NCBI GenBank assembly: GCA_964454355.1 | Contig: CAYVTA010000002.1 | Span: 13,750 to 77,749 of the forward strand | DNA: 64,000 nucleotides | Source: UBA1081 sp964454355 | GTDB lineage: Bacteria > Bacillota > Clostridia > Oscillospirales > Acutalibacteraceae | Reading direction: 5' to 3' | Shown here: positions 1 through 8,036 of the stretch, piece after piece | Position numbering within the stretch: position 1 is the stretch's first letter | Layout: every line of letters starts with the position of its first letter | The notes under the pieces: generated by a model | Seen by the model: the letters and a program-made list of their open reading frames with translations, nothing else | What the model was told of the DNA's origin: nothing | The model's database searches: none | Program-made: the position numbers and the translations under genes

Positions 1-1
1 A

Positions 2-205
2 GGTGCTGTTTCCGGAAATAAAGCTGATGTTATAAAAGAAATTAACGATGCTATCGGAGCAGTAAGGATTCTCAAAAGCGAAAAAGCAGCCGATAATGAG
101 CTTGCATTCGTCACGAATCCCGCAGCAGAAGGAAAACTGAGAGAAAAACTTGCGAATATAAGCGGATTCACTTCTGAATCAATTATCAGAATTTCCGATT
201 ATTAA
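2..205 (+). CDS. Probable homoserine dehydrogenase, C-terminal end (partial)
   Basis: An open frame enters from the left edge and ends at TAA 203-205, leaving 67 residues of a C-terminus. The visible part alternates helix and strand like a small ACT domain, with a run reading LAFVTNPAAEGKLREKL and an end reading IIRISDY. This resembles the ACT tail of Gram-positive homoserine dehydrogenase, which gives feedback control in threonine and methionine synthesis. The next gene, 35 bases on and on the same strand, is aspartate kinase, a common partner in one operon. The catalytic part is outside the window, so the name rests on the tail and the context. It could be another ACT-containing enzyme or a stand-alone ACT protein. 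Confidence 0.5.
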   Translation, partial: GAVSGNKADVIKEINDAIGAVRILKSEKAADNELAFVTNPAAEGKLREKLANISGFTSESIIRISDY

Positions 206-239
206 TATATTTAAAAATTATTTATGAAAGGATAATAAT

Positions 240-1451
240 ATGGGACTCATTGTGCAGAAATTCGGCGGAAGCTCGGTTGCAAACGCCGAAAGAGTTAACA
301 ATGTTGCAAGTATCGTTACAGATACTTACAAAGCAGGCAATGATGTTATAGTTGTTGTATCCGCTCAGGGTGACACAACTGATGACCTTATTGCAAAAGC
401 GCAGGAAATCAATCCTAATGCGTCAAAAAGAGAAATGGATATGCTTCTTTCAGCAGGCGAGCAGATTTCAATATCACTCCTTGCTATGGCTATCGAAAGA
501 ATCGGCTGCCCCGTAGTATCAATGCTTGGCTGGCAGGCAGGCTTTAACACAAATTCAAACTATGCAGCAGCAAGAATCAAAAATGTCAAGGCTGACAGAG
601 TAAAAGCAGCTATCGACAAACATCAGATCGTTGTTGTTGCAGGCTTCCAGGGACTTAATAAGTATGATGACATTACTACTCTCGGAAGAGGCGGTTCTGA
701 TACAAGTGCAGTTGCACTTGCTGCAGCTCTTCACGCTGACAGATGTCAGATATTCACAGACGTTGAAGGCGTTTTCACAGCAGACCCTAGAAAAGTTCCT
801 GGTGCAACAAAACTCAGCGAAATCACTTATGATGAAATGCTTGAACTTGCAACTCTCGGTGCACAGGTTCTTAACAACCGTTCTGTTGAGATGGGTAAAA
901 AATATAATGTTGAAATTGAGGTGCTCTCAAGTCTTAAGAGAGTTCCGGGCACAATTGTCAAGGAGGTTGCCAATATGGAAAAAATGCTCGTAAGAGGCGT
1001 TACAAAGGATACAAACTGCGCCAGAATATCAATCACAGATCTTCCCGATACCCCCGGTATAGCTTTCAGAATTTTTGCAAAGCTTGCTGCTAAAAATATT
1101 AACGTTGATATCATTCTTCAATCTGTAGGCAGAGAAGGCTCAAAGGACATTGCATTCACTGTTTCAAGCGACAGTGCTGACGAAGCAATTAATGTTATCA
1201 AGAGCCTTGCAGAGCTTCAGGATAAGAATGTTGTTTGCGACACTGAAATTGCAAAGGTTTCAGTTGTCGGTGCAGGTATGGAAACTCATCCCGGTGCAGC
1301 ATCAATGATGTTTGAAGCTTTATATGAGCAGAACATTAATATTCAGATGATTTCCACAAGTGAAATCAAAATTTCTGTACTTATCGACAAAAAGGATGCA
1401 GACAAAGCTGTTCTCGCTATCCATGATAAGTTCCTTCCCGAAAACGCATAA
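240..1451 (+). CDS. lysC: Aspartate kinase
   Basis: Phosphorylates L-aspartate to aspartyl phosphate, the first step to lysine, threonine, methionine and diaminopimelate. At 403 residues it matches the monofunctional ACT-regulated class. The N-terminus carries the nucleotide-binding KFGGSS at residues 7-12. A glycine-rich GRGGSDTSAV follows near residue 150. Two ACT domains occupy about 263-335 and 338-400 and should bind an amino-acid effector. GAAAGGA lies at the usual distance before ATG 240. It probably shares a transcript with the upstream partial gene and ends at the hairpin at 1472-1509. No lysine riboswitch is visible in the 35-base gap, so any RNA control would lie upstream of the window. 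Confidence 0.95.
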   Translation: MGLIVQKFGGSSVANAERVNNVASIVTDTYKAGNDVIVVVSAQGDTTDDLIAKAQEINPNASKREMDMLLSAGEQISISLLAMAIERIGCPVVSMLGWQAGFNTNSNYAAARIKNVKADRVKAAIDKHQIVVVAGFQGLNKYDDITTLGRGGSDTSAVALAAALHADRCQIFTDVEGVFTADPRKVPGATKLSEITYDEMLELATLGAQVLNNRSVEMGKKYNVEIEVLSSLKRVPGTIVKEVANMEKMLVRGVTKDTNCARISITDLPDTPGIAFRIFAKLAAKNINVDIILQSVGREGSKDIAFTVSSDSADEAINVIKSLAELQDKNVVCDTEIAKVSVVGAGMETHPGAASMMFEALYEQNINIQMISTSEIKISVLIDKKDADKAVLAIHDKFLPENA

Positions 1452-1471
1452 GTTTTAAGCATCAATTACTT

Positions 1472-1509
1472 GTGGCACACTTCATTGCGAAGTGTGCCAC
1501 TGTTTTTTT
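1472..1509 (+). terminator. Intrinsic terminator after lysC
   Basis: A perfect 12-bp inverted repeat, GTGGCACACTTC at 1472-1483 and its complement at 1489-1500, with a 5-base loop, is followed by a T run at 1502-1508. It lies between convergent genes and has a T tail only on the plus strand. Confidence 0.9.
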
Positions 1510-1531
1510 GGACATAATTCTTTTTCAATTA

Positions 1532-2410
1532 TCATGTTTTTTTCTTTTTTATTGCAAAATATATTCCCATCACGGCAATTTCAGCAATCAACACCGTGCC
1601 TGCCGTTTTTGCACCGAATCTTAATGATAAGTCCAATGCATTTTTACGCAAATTTGTAATTTGATTGTGATTTTCAAATATTGAATCGGACAACTCCTGC
1701 GGCAAACTGTCACAATCAACACTAAAAAGTGTCACAAGCTCGTAGGCATATTTATTCGTATCTTCTTTATCCAAGCAAAATGACAAAGCATAATAATCGT
1801 TCTCGTATTCAAAATATACTATATTAATAATTTTTACAGAATCTGCAATATAAGAAAACAGATGAACACCAACCTGACGGGCATTGTTTTCAATATTTTG
1901 GTCTCGGAGAATTTCTATAGCTCTTTTTTCATCAATGAGGGTATAATTATATTCAGATAATTCTTGAATAACATCACCGTAATCAAAAGATATATCATCA
2001 TAGTAATAGTGATACTTTTCACTTCCCTCTTGCAGAACGTCCTTATCGGTTACAGCGTGGAAAAAGCTGAACATCAGATACTCATCTTCTGTATATCCGT
2101 AACAAGGAATATAAATTACTGCTGCGGAAACGGACATAACTATTAAAAATGACATTATCAACACTGTAACAGAAACCAAAATACGTCTTTTACCTTGTTT
2201 TGAAAATGTAATATCTTCAATCAGAGCATCAAATTCATTAGTTCTCTCGTCCGGAAAAACCTCTTTTTCTTCGACTTTTTCATATTCAGAGGTACTAATT
2301 TCATTCCAATAGCTTTTTCTTCTTTTTATAAACAGTACAAGAAATACCACTACAATTACAGCTGTCAAAATAATTGCCATTTTATGATGCCAAAGCAATC
2401 TGAAATTCAT
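1532..2410 (-). CDS. Membrane protein of unknown function
   Basis: I do not recognise this 292-residue protein. It has a hydrophobic segment near residues 12-29 followed by a basic KRRK stretch, a second at about 77-101, and a third at about 268-285 followed by a lysine-rich tail. The region between the second and third segments, about 165 residues, is rich in Tyr, Asp and Glu and looks like a soluble extracytoplasmic domain. AGGGGAGGGTGA precedes ATG 2410, a very strong ribosome site. It is convergent with lysC and about 100 bases from the next gene. No motif points to an enzyme. Confidence 0.7.
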   Translation of the reverse strand: MNFRLLWHHKMAIILTAVIVVVFLVLFIKRRKSYWNEISTSEYEKVEEKEVFPDERTNEFDALIEDITFSKQGKRRILVSVTVLIMSFLIVMSVSAAVIYIPCYGYTEDEYLMFSFFHAVTDKDVLQEGSEKYHYYYDDISFDYGDVIQELSEYNYTLIDEKRAIEILRDQNIENNARQVGVHLFSYIADSVKIINIVYFEYENDYYALSFCLDKEDTNKYAYELVTLFSVDCDSLPQELSDSIFENHNQITNLRKNALDLSLRFGAKTAGTVLIAEIAVMGIYFAIKKKKT

Positions 2411-2514
2411 CAGTCACCCTCCCCTAATTTAAAAACTTATTCAAATTTCGCAAAGTAAAGTGTCGATGCAACTACAAAGGCAATCTGAAAATTATTTCAG
2501 TAAAAATTAATTGT

Positions 2515-3258
2515 TTATATCACAAAACCACCATTTATACCGATGACTTGACCTGTTATATACCCGGCATTATCACTTGCAAGAAAAGACACTGCGGCGG
2601 CGATCTCTTCAGGCTTACCTAATCGCATAAGAGGTATTTCTTCACACAGTGCAGCAATGTCTGCCTGTGAAAAAGAAGACATCATCCCGGTATCAACCGC
2701 ACCGGGAGCGATGCAATTCACAGTAATACCCGACGGGGCAACCTCTTGTGCAAGTGCCTTTGTAAGTCCGATAACTCCTGCCTTTGAGGCTGAATAATGC
2801 ACTTCACACGAAGCTCCTACCTGCCCCCACATAGAAGAAATATTAATTATTCTCCCCTGCTTTTGCCTTATCATAAACGGCAGAACTGCACGGCAACAGT
2901 TAAAAACACCTGTTAAATTTACACCAAGCATTTTGTTCCAGTCATCATCAGTAATATCAGTAAAAAGCTTTTGCTGTGCAATACCGGAATTATTTACAAG
3001 AATATACGGTACACCTATATCTCTGCTGATTTTTTCAAACATCTCATTAACTTCCGCTGATGAAGCAACATCGGCTTTTATCGGTGTTACATCATAACCT
3101 TTAAAAGAAAGCTCCGAAGCCAAAGCTTCTGCCTTCGCTTCAGAGCTGTTATAATTTATAACTACCGACAATCCGTCCGAACATAAAGCTCGAACAGTTG
3201 ATTCACCAATACCGGAAGCACCGCCTGTTACAACGGCCACTCTTCCGAACTTCATCAT
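2515..3258 (-). CDS. Short-chain dehydrogenase/reductase, FabG-like
   Basis: A 247-residue classical SDR with the cofactor motif TGGASGIG at residues 11-18, an NNSG motif where most members have NNAG, the catalytic serine in INISS, and YSASK carrying the catalytic Tyr and Lys. The C-terminus GYITGQVIGINGGF is typical of 3-oxoacyl-ACP reductases and related NAD(P)H-dependent reductases. The ATG at 3258 overlaps the stop of the upstream lipoprotein gene as ATGA, and a second ATG follows at once, so translation is probably coupled. FabG is possible, but no fatty-acid gene is near, so a sugar or secondary alcohol dehydrogenase role is as likely. Confidence 0.85.
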   Translation of the reverse strand: MMKFGRVAVVTGGASGIGESTVRALCSDGLSVVINYNSSEAKAEALASELSFKGYDVTPIKADVASSAEVNEMFEKISRDIGVPYILVNNSGIAQQKLFTDITDDDWNKMLGVNLTGVFNCCRAVLPFMIRQKQGRIINISSMWGQVGASCEVHYSASKAGVIGLTKALAQEVAPSGITVNCIAPGAVDTGMMSSFSQADIAALCEEIPLMRLGKPEEIAAAVSFLASDNAGYITGQVIGINGGFVI

Positions 3259-4025
3259 TCAACAGTTGTAAAGAAAGAAGAAATGAAAGAAGTTACAGAA
3301 GTCTTTTCAAGTCCCTTAAGTGTGAGCTGGTTGGAAGGAATCGTTGCAGAGATCTCATTAATAACGATCTGCATTGTAAGTGTACCGTCAGAATTATAAT
3401 TATCAACCTGAATAAGCTTATCTCCGATAGAATAAAGCTTGATTACAGCATCATCATAAACGTATTCGTTGCAAAGACCTGCTTCACCGTTGATAGTAAC
3501 AGCAGACTGCTTGAGGTTGTATATTTCCTCTTCACCAACATTATCTGCAAGTGACTGAAATTCAGAAACAGAGAAGCTGTCCTCAAGACCAAGTGCACTC
3601 AGAAGTGTGTCAGAAAGCTCTGTGTAAACATTTGCTGCAGGCTGGATAACATATGTTGAACCGTCAAGAACAAGCATACCGAAACCTATTCCGCTTATGG
3701 AAGCTGTGAGCTGAACATTGGTACCGTCTGTTGCGATCTGAGTAGCCAATGCAGAACCTGAACTGTAAACTGTACCGTCAATGTAATATGATCCTCTGAC
3801 GAAGATTTCAACTTCTTCAGGAACATATGTTTCAACAGTGGTTTCACCTTCTTCAATCTGGTTGTCACTCCTAACATCGCCTACGGAATCATCAGCGAGA
3901 AAAGCATCAAGACCGGAGTCTTCTTCCACTGATCCGGGAACATTTTCACTATCGTCTTCACAACCGGTAAAGACAATTGCCATGCACATAATAAGTGCAA
4001 ATATTACGCAAAATACTTTTTTCAT
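3255..4025 (-). CDS. Secreted lipoprotein of unknown function
   Basis: A 256-residue lipoprotein with a short lysine start, a hydrophobic core and the lipobox FTGC, after which the mature protein begins with an acidic linker. The rest, from about residue 75 on, reads as alternating beta strands, including an YIDGTVYSSG stretch and repeated short hydrophobic strands, like a LolA- or LppX-type half barrel. I chose ATG 4025: the longer frame would start at GTG 4034, but that GTG is part of the AAAGGTG ribosome site. The stop overlaps the next gene as ATGA. The C-terminal part resembles in pattern that of the dockerin protein at 60419-61498. The ligand is unknown. Confidence 0.75.
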   Translation of the reverse strand: MKKVFCVIFALIMCMAIVFTGCEDDSENVPGSVEEDSGLDAFLADDSVGDVRSDNQIEEGETTVETYVPEEVEIFVRGSYYIDGTVYSSGSALATQIATDGTNVQLTASISGIGFGMLVLDGSTYVIQPAANVYTELSDTLLSALGLEDSFSVSEFQSLADNVGEEEIYNLKQSAVTINGEAGLCNEYVYDDAVIKLYSIGDKLIQVDNYNSDGTLTMQIVINEISATIPSNQLTLKGLEKTSVTSFISSFFTTVE

Positions 4026-4126
4026 TTTAATCACCTTTTGTTATAGTTTATAATTTTACATTATCATAATACTACATATTAGACAAAAAATCAAGAAAAT
4101 AATTATTTATTACAAAATTGTATTAT

Positions 4127-7100
4127 TTATTTCTTAAAAGCAATTATACAGCTCATATCAAGCTCCTTAAACTTAGGCAGCTTATACTGTGGTTTAAGAG
4201 TGGCAATTGCAGGCACATCGCCGCCTACGCCGTACTGACCGCCGTCAATGTTTACCGTAAGAGAATCTCGGCGAAGCAAATAACAGGAATGATCTGCTTT
4301 GTGCAATTCTTCCATAGTGTAAGGATGAACGCTTGCCTCAAATGGTTTGCCTATAGCATCCACACGCAGTCCGTTTTCTCCACCCACCTCAAGCCATCTG
4401 ACATCACAGCGGTTTGCATTTTCCTGAGGATAAAGGTAATCGTGAATAAAATCTTCACAACTATCAAATTCATATACACCCAAATATGCACCGAATTTTC
4501 TGTCACAATAGTTTTCATGAGGTCCCTTGCCGTAATACTTTATACCATCAATACCGTTTACAAGTTCAAATGTAATACCATATCTGGGCATATCGTAAGG
4601 TGTTATATTTCGACAAGTAAGATTTGCAATTATTTTACCGTCCGGAGTAATAATATATTCAGTTTTTACACTGTCAAGACACATTACACGCCATTTTACA
4701 CTGATTTTAATGCAATCATTATACTTTCTTGCAGTGACGGAAACAGCTCTCATATTACGGGAAGCTTTTCTGAAAATATTAAGACCGAGAAAATCTTTAA
4801 CAATTTCAACGGGAACCTGAGCCATACGTTCATTATCTGTATTTGCTCTGCCGAAATTCGGTCTGATACCGCTTTTAAGGTATTCTCTGTTGCCTGCAGT
4901 GTAAGAATACAATTCACCGTTCTTTTTTGATATTTTTACGGTAAAGCCTTCACCGCTTACAACAAAATCATTACCGATCTCTTTAAGATTTACTTCTCCG
5001 TCAACAGGTCTTGCTGTTTTAAATTTATAACAACCGAGAACAAACTGCTCTCTTGCCATTGTATGACCTTTGGGAAGCTTCATCTTTGCCAACTTAAGGC
5101 TGAGGTAAACATCAAGCGTGGATTCCTCCTGTACATTAAGCTCAAAAGGAACTTCGATTTTTGCTTCTTCCATAAACTTTGTATCAGGCAGGTCAATTTC
5201 AGTCTGTTCAACGATGCCGTTCTGATTTGAAAGCACCATTTTCAGCTTAAAACTCTTCAGGGATGTAAACATAAATCTGTTAAGCACAGAAAGAATGTTA
5301 CCGTTAAGTGAAAAATCTGCCTGCTGATAACACTTTACAACCTCATAATAATGCGGATTGGGTGAACGGTCACCTCTAAAGACTCCATTGAATGCAAAGT
5401 TGCCGTCATTGGGCTTATCACCGAAGTCTCCGCCGTAATTCCATTTATCTTTACCGTCAGGAGTTTTTGTTCTGATTGCCTGGTCTGCAAAATCCCAAAT
5501 GTAGCCGCCTGCAAGACGGTCATATTTTTTGAAATCATCCCAGTAATCGGAGAAATTACCCATACTGTTTCCCATTGCATGAGAATACTCACACTGAATA
5601 AAAGGCTTATCAATGTAATGTTCGGGCTTCAGACGATATCCCATCTGAAGATTCCATAAGGCTCTTGAATGGGTATGCGGTTTATTTTCACCGATATCCT
5701 TCATTTCATTCTGAACCGTATACATCTCACTCATGATATCAGATACCTCGAGATATGCATCAGGTTCGTAGTGTATGGGACGGGTATCATCAATAGCGAG
5801 AGCAGTTGCCTTCATGTCAGCAAATGTCTGACCGTTACCGCTTTCATTACCCAAAGACCAGAAAAGGATACATGAATGGTTTTTGTATGAATTCACCATG
5901 TTTGACATTCTGTAACAGCACTGCTTACTCCACTTAGGATCACTGCCGGGAATTTTTATAGCAAGACCGTGAGTCTCCAGATTATTTTCACTCATTACAA
6001 GAATACCGATCTCATCACAAAGCTCATAGAATCGACGTGAATTAGGATAGTGACAGGTTCTGACATTGGTAATGTTACTTCTCTTAAGCATTTCAAGATC
6101 AGCTATTGTAATCTCCTCAGGCACAGCATGACCGTAGTCAGGGTGGAAGTCATGTCTGTTTACACCGCAAATTTTAAGAGGTACTCCATTAAGCAGAATA
6201 AACGGACCTCTCTTTGTTTCACGGTTGTATTTTTCAATTCTGATTTCACGGAAACCGTACTTGTGCTCTCTGACATCAACCTTCTTTTCATCTTCATAAA
6301 GCGTCACACGAACTGTATAAAGATTTGGGGCTTCATGACTCCAAAGCTTAAAGCCTGTAACCTTGTCAGAAAGGCAGAGCTTTTTCTCTCCGTTTTCTGA
6401 CATATCTTCAACATCGGTATCAAGAGAGAGAATGGCCTTGCCTTTTGCATCAAGCACTTCAACTGTCAGTTTTCCGCCGGTGAGTGCTTCACCTCTTGTT
6501 TCGATTTCAGCATCAAGCTTAAAAAGAGCCTTTTTGTAATTATTTTCAAATTCACTTCTCATAAAGAAGTCACGAATGTATTTTTTCGGTTTAAAAACCA
6601 AATTTACATCACGGAAAATACCGGCAAGACGCCACATATCCTGATCCTCAAGATAACTGCCGTCACAGAACTGACGCACGGTAACAGCCAATCTGTTTTT
6701 TCCCGGATGAACATAGTTTGTAATGTCATACTCAGTCTCATCAAAGGTATCCTGTGAATATCCGACAAATTCACCGTTAACAAAGACCTCACCGCAAGAA
6801 TTTATACCTCCGAAATGAATAAACACATTATCATCGGTTTCTTTTAGTTCAAAATCTCTGACATAAAGTCCGCATGGATTTATAGAATCATCAATATGGG
6901 GAATATTAGTCATTGAAATGGGCTTGGGATATGTAATATTGGTATAAATAGGAGTGCCGTAACCTTTTATCTGCCACTCTGAAGGAACGGAAATGTCATC
7001 AAAATGGTCAAGGCAAAAATCATTATTCTGATAGCCCTTGGGAATTGCATCACATGAAGGCATAAAACGGAATTTCCATATACCGTTTAATGATTCAACT

Positions 7101-7204
7101 TTTTTCTTACCGCTTTTCGGGTCAATAGGAAAACCGGCTGCCGAACGCTTTTCTGTGTTAAAGCTGAAAAAATCAATATCCTGCCATATAGGTAAACTTT
7201 TCAT
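4127..7204 (-). CDS. lacZ: Beta-galactosidase, GH2 (LacZ type)
   Basis: Hydrolyses terminal beta-D-galactose from lactose and galacto-oligosaccharides in the cytoplasm. The protein has 1025 residues, almost the E. coli length. The order is a jelly-roll sugar-binding domain, immunoglobulin-like domains, the TIM barrel, and a C-terminal beta-sandwich (small chain). The acid/base Glu is E454 in LGNESGNG and the nucleophile is E539 in QCEYSHAMGNS, matching E461 and E537 of E. coli. The frame is open 25 codons further upstream, but GGAGG sits just before ATG 7204, giving MKSLPIWQ. No secretion signal is visible. A promoter with a palindrome over its -10 box lies at 7245-7274. Confidence 0.93.
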   Translation of the reverse strand: MKSLPIWQDIDFFSFNTEKRSAAGFPIDPKSGKKKVESLNGIWKFRFMPSCDAIPKGYQNNDFCLDHFDDISVPSEWQIKGYGTPIYTNITYPKPISMTNIPHIDDSINPCGLYVRDFELKETDDNVFIHFGGINSCGEVFVNGEFVGYSQDTFDETEYDITNYVHPGKNRLAVTVRQFCDGSYLEDQDMWRLAGIFRDVNLVFKPKKYIRDFFMRSEFENNYKKALFKLDAEIETRGEALTGGKLTVEVLDAKGKAILSLDTDVEDMSENGEKKLCLSDKVTGFKLWSHEAPNLYTVRVTLYEDEKKVDVREHKYGFREIRIEKYNRETKRGPFILLNGVPLKICGVNRHDFHPDYGHAVPEEITIADLEMLKRSNITNVRTCHYPNSRRFYELCDEIGILVMSENNLETHGLAIKIPGSDPKWSKQCCYRMSNMVNSYKNHSCILFWSLGNESGNGQTFADMKATALAIDDTRPIHYEPDAYLEVSDIMSEMYTVQNEMKDIGENKPHTHSRALWNLQMGYRLKPEHYIDKPFIQCEYSHAMGNSMGNFSDYWDDFKKYDRLAGGYIWDFADQAIRTKTPDGKDKWNYGGDFGDKPNDGNFAFNGVFRGDRSPNPHYYEVVKCYQQADFSLNGNILSVLNRFMFTSLKSFKLKMVLSNQNGIVEQTEIDLPDTKFMEEAKIEVPFELNVQEESTLDVYLSLKLAKMKLPKGHTMAREQFVLGCYKFKTARPVDGEVNLKEIGNDFVVSGEGFTVKISKKNGELYSYTAGNREYLKSGIRPNFGRANTDNERMAQVPVEIVKDFLGLNIFRKASRNMRAVSVTARKYNDCIKISVKWRVMCLDSVKTEYIITPDGKIIANLTCRNITPYDMPRYGITFELVNGIDGIKYYGKGPHENYCDRKFGAYLGVYEFDSCEDFIHDYLYPQENANRCDVRWLEVGGENGLRVDAIGKPFEASVHPYTMEELHKADHSCYLLRRDSLTVNIDGGQYGVGGDVPAIATLKPQYKLPKFKELDMSCIIAFKK

Positions 7205-7244
7205 ACATATCCTCCATTTATTTGTTACAAATATATACACTTTG

Positions 7245-7274
7245 ATTATATCAAAAAAACAATGAAAAAAGCAA
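7245..7274 (-). promoter_or_regulatory. Promoter of the GH2 beta-galactosidase gene with operator-like palindrome
   Basis: Read on the minus strand: TTGCTT at 7274-7269, an 18-base spacer, and TATAAT at 7250-7245. The -10 box lies inside the palindrome TTTGAT-TAT-ATCAAA at 7241-7255, which could be a repressor site. The assignment is by consensus match only. Confidence 0.5.
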
Positions 7275-7304
7275 TACAAAACAATAATTTATCTTTAATA
7301 AATT

Positions 7305-8036
7305 TTATTGAAGTGAATAATTACAATCAAAACCGTTCTTAAGCTCATTAATAAGCTCAATGCTCGGTTCGGGCAGATGAGCAAAAGGAAATTCAATACC
7401 GATTTTATCATATTTCATCTGACATAATTTTTTAAAAGGCAAAAGCTCAATTATATCAACACAGCAATGCTCTTTCACAATTTTATTAAGCTTTTTAATA
7501 TTTTCGGCATTGTCATTTATTGTCGGAATAATTACCTGTCGCAATGTTACCGGGATATGCATTTTATCAAGAAAAGCAAGTGTTTCCATAGGTTTTTTTA
7601 TACTGCAGCCAACATTTTCAATGTAAAGCTCTTCAGAAGTGTATTTTATGTCAAGCAGTACCCTATCAGTCAGCATATATAAAGCTTTTACTTCTTCATT
7701 TAGTATGCTTCCCGATGTATCCAGACAGGTATTTATACATCTCTCGTGACAAAGAGCAAAGACTTCACGGACAAAGTCTGCCTGCAAAAGAGGTTCACCC
7801 CCTGAAAAGGTAATTCCTCCCTCCTTGCCGAAATATTCACGATAACGCTCCGCTTTCTCAACGATTTGTTGTGCAGTATAAGTCTTACCATCTGTCATGC
7901 TCCACGTATCCGGATTGTGACAGCATTTACATCTGAGATTACAGCCCTGCATAAAGACAACGAAACGGACTCCCGGTCCGTCAAGTGTACCGAGAGTCTG
8001 AATTGAATGTATACGTCCAATCACAGATGTATTCAT
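7305..8036 (-). CDS. pflA: Pyruvate formate-lyase activating enzyme
   Basis: A radical-SAM enzyme that installs the glycyl radical on PflB. At 243 residues it matches the family. Cysteines C32, C36 and C39 form the CxxxCxxC motif that holds the [4Fe-4S] cluster, and the glycine-rich FSGGEPLLQ follows near residue 80. Its ATG overlaps the pflB stop as ATGA (8033-8036), so the two are translated together. Expression should follow the riboswitch-controlled pflB transcript. No clear terminator is seen in the 100 bases before the beta-galactosidase promoter. Confidence 0.95.
   Translation of the reverse strand: MNTSVIGRIHSIQTLGTLDGPGVRFVVFMQGCNLRCKCCHNPDTWSMTDGKTYTAQQIVEKAERYREYFGKEGGITFSGGEPLLQADFVREVFALCHERCINTCLDTSGSILNEEVKALYMLTDRVLLDIKYTSEELYIENVGCSIKKPMETLAFLDKMHIPVTLRQVIIPTINDNAENIKKLNKIVKEHCCVDIIELLPFKKLCQMKYDKIGIEFPFAHLPEPSIELINELKNGFDCNYSLQ

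Noticed and set aside
4118..4930. 270-codon plus-strand frame opposite the 3' end of the GH2 gene
   Set aside because: Antisense shadow of a well-conserved gene without a start signal.
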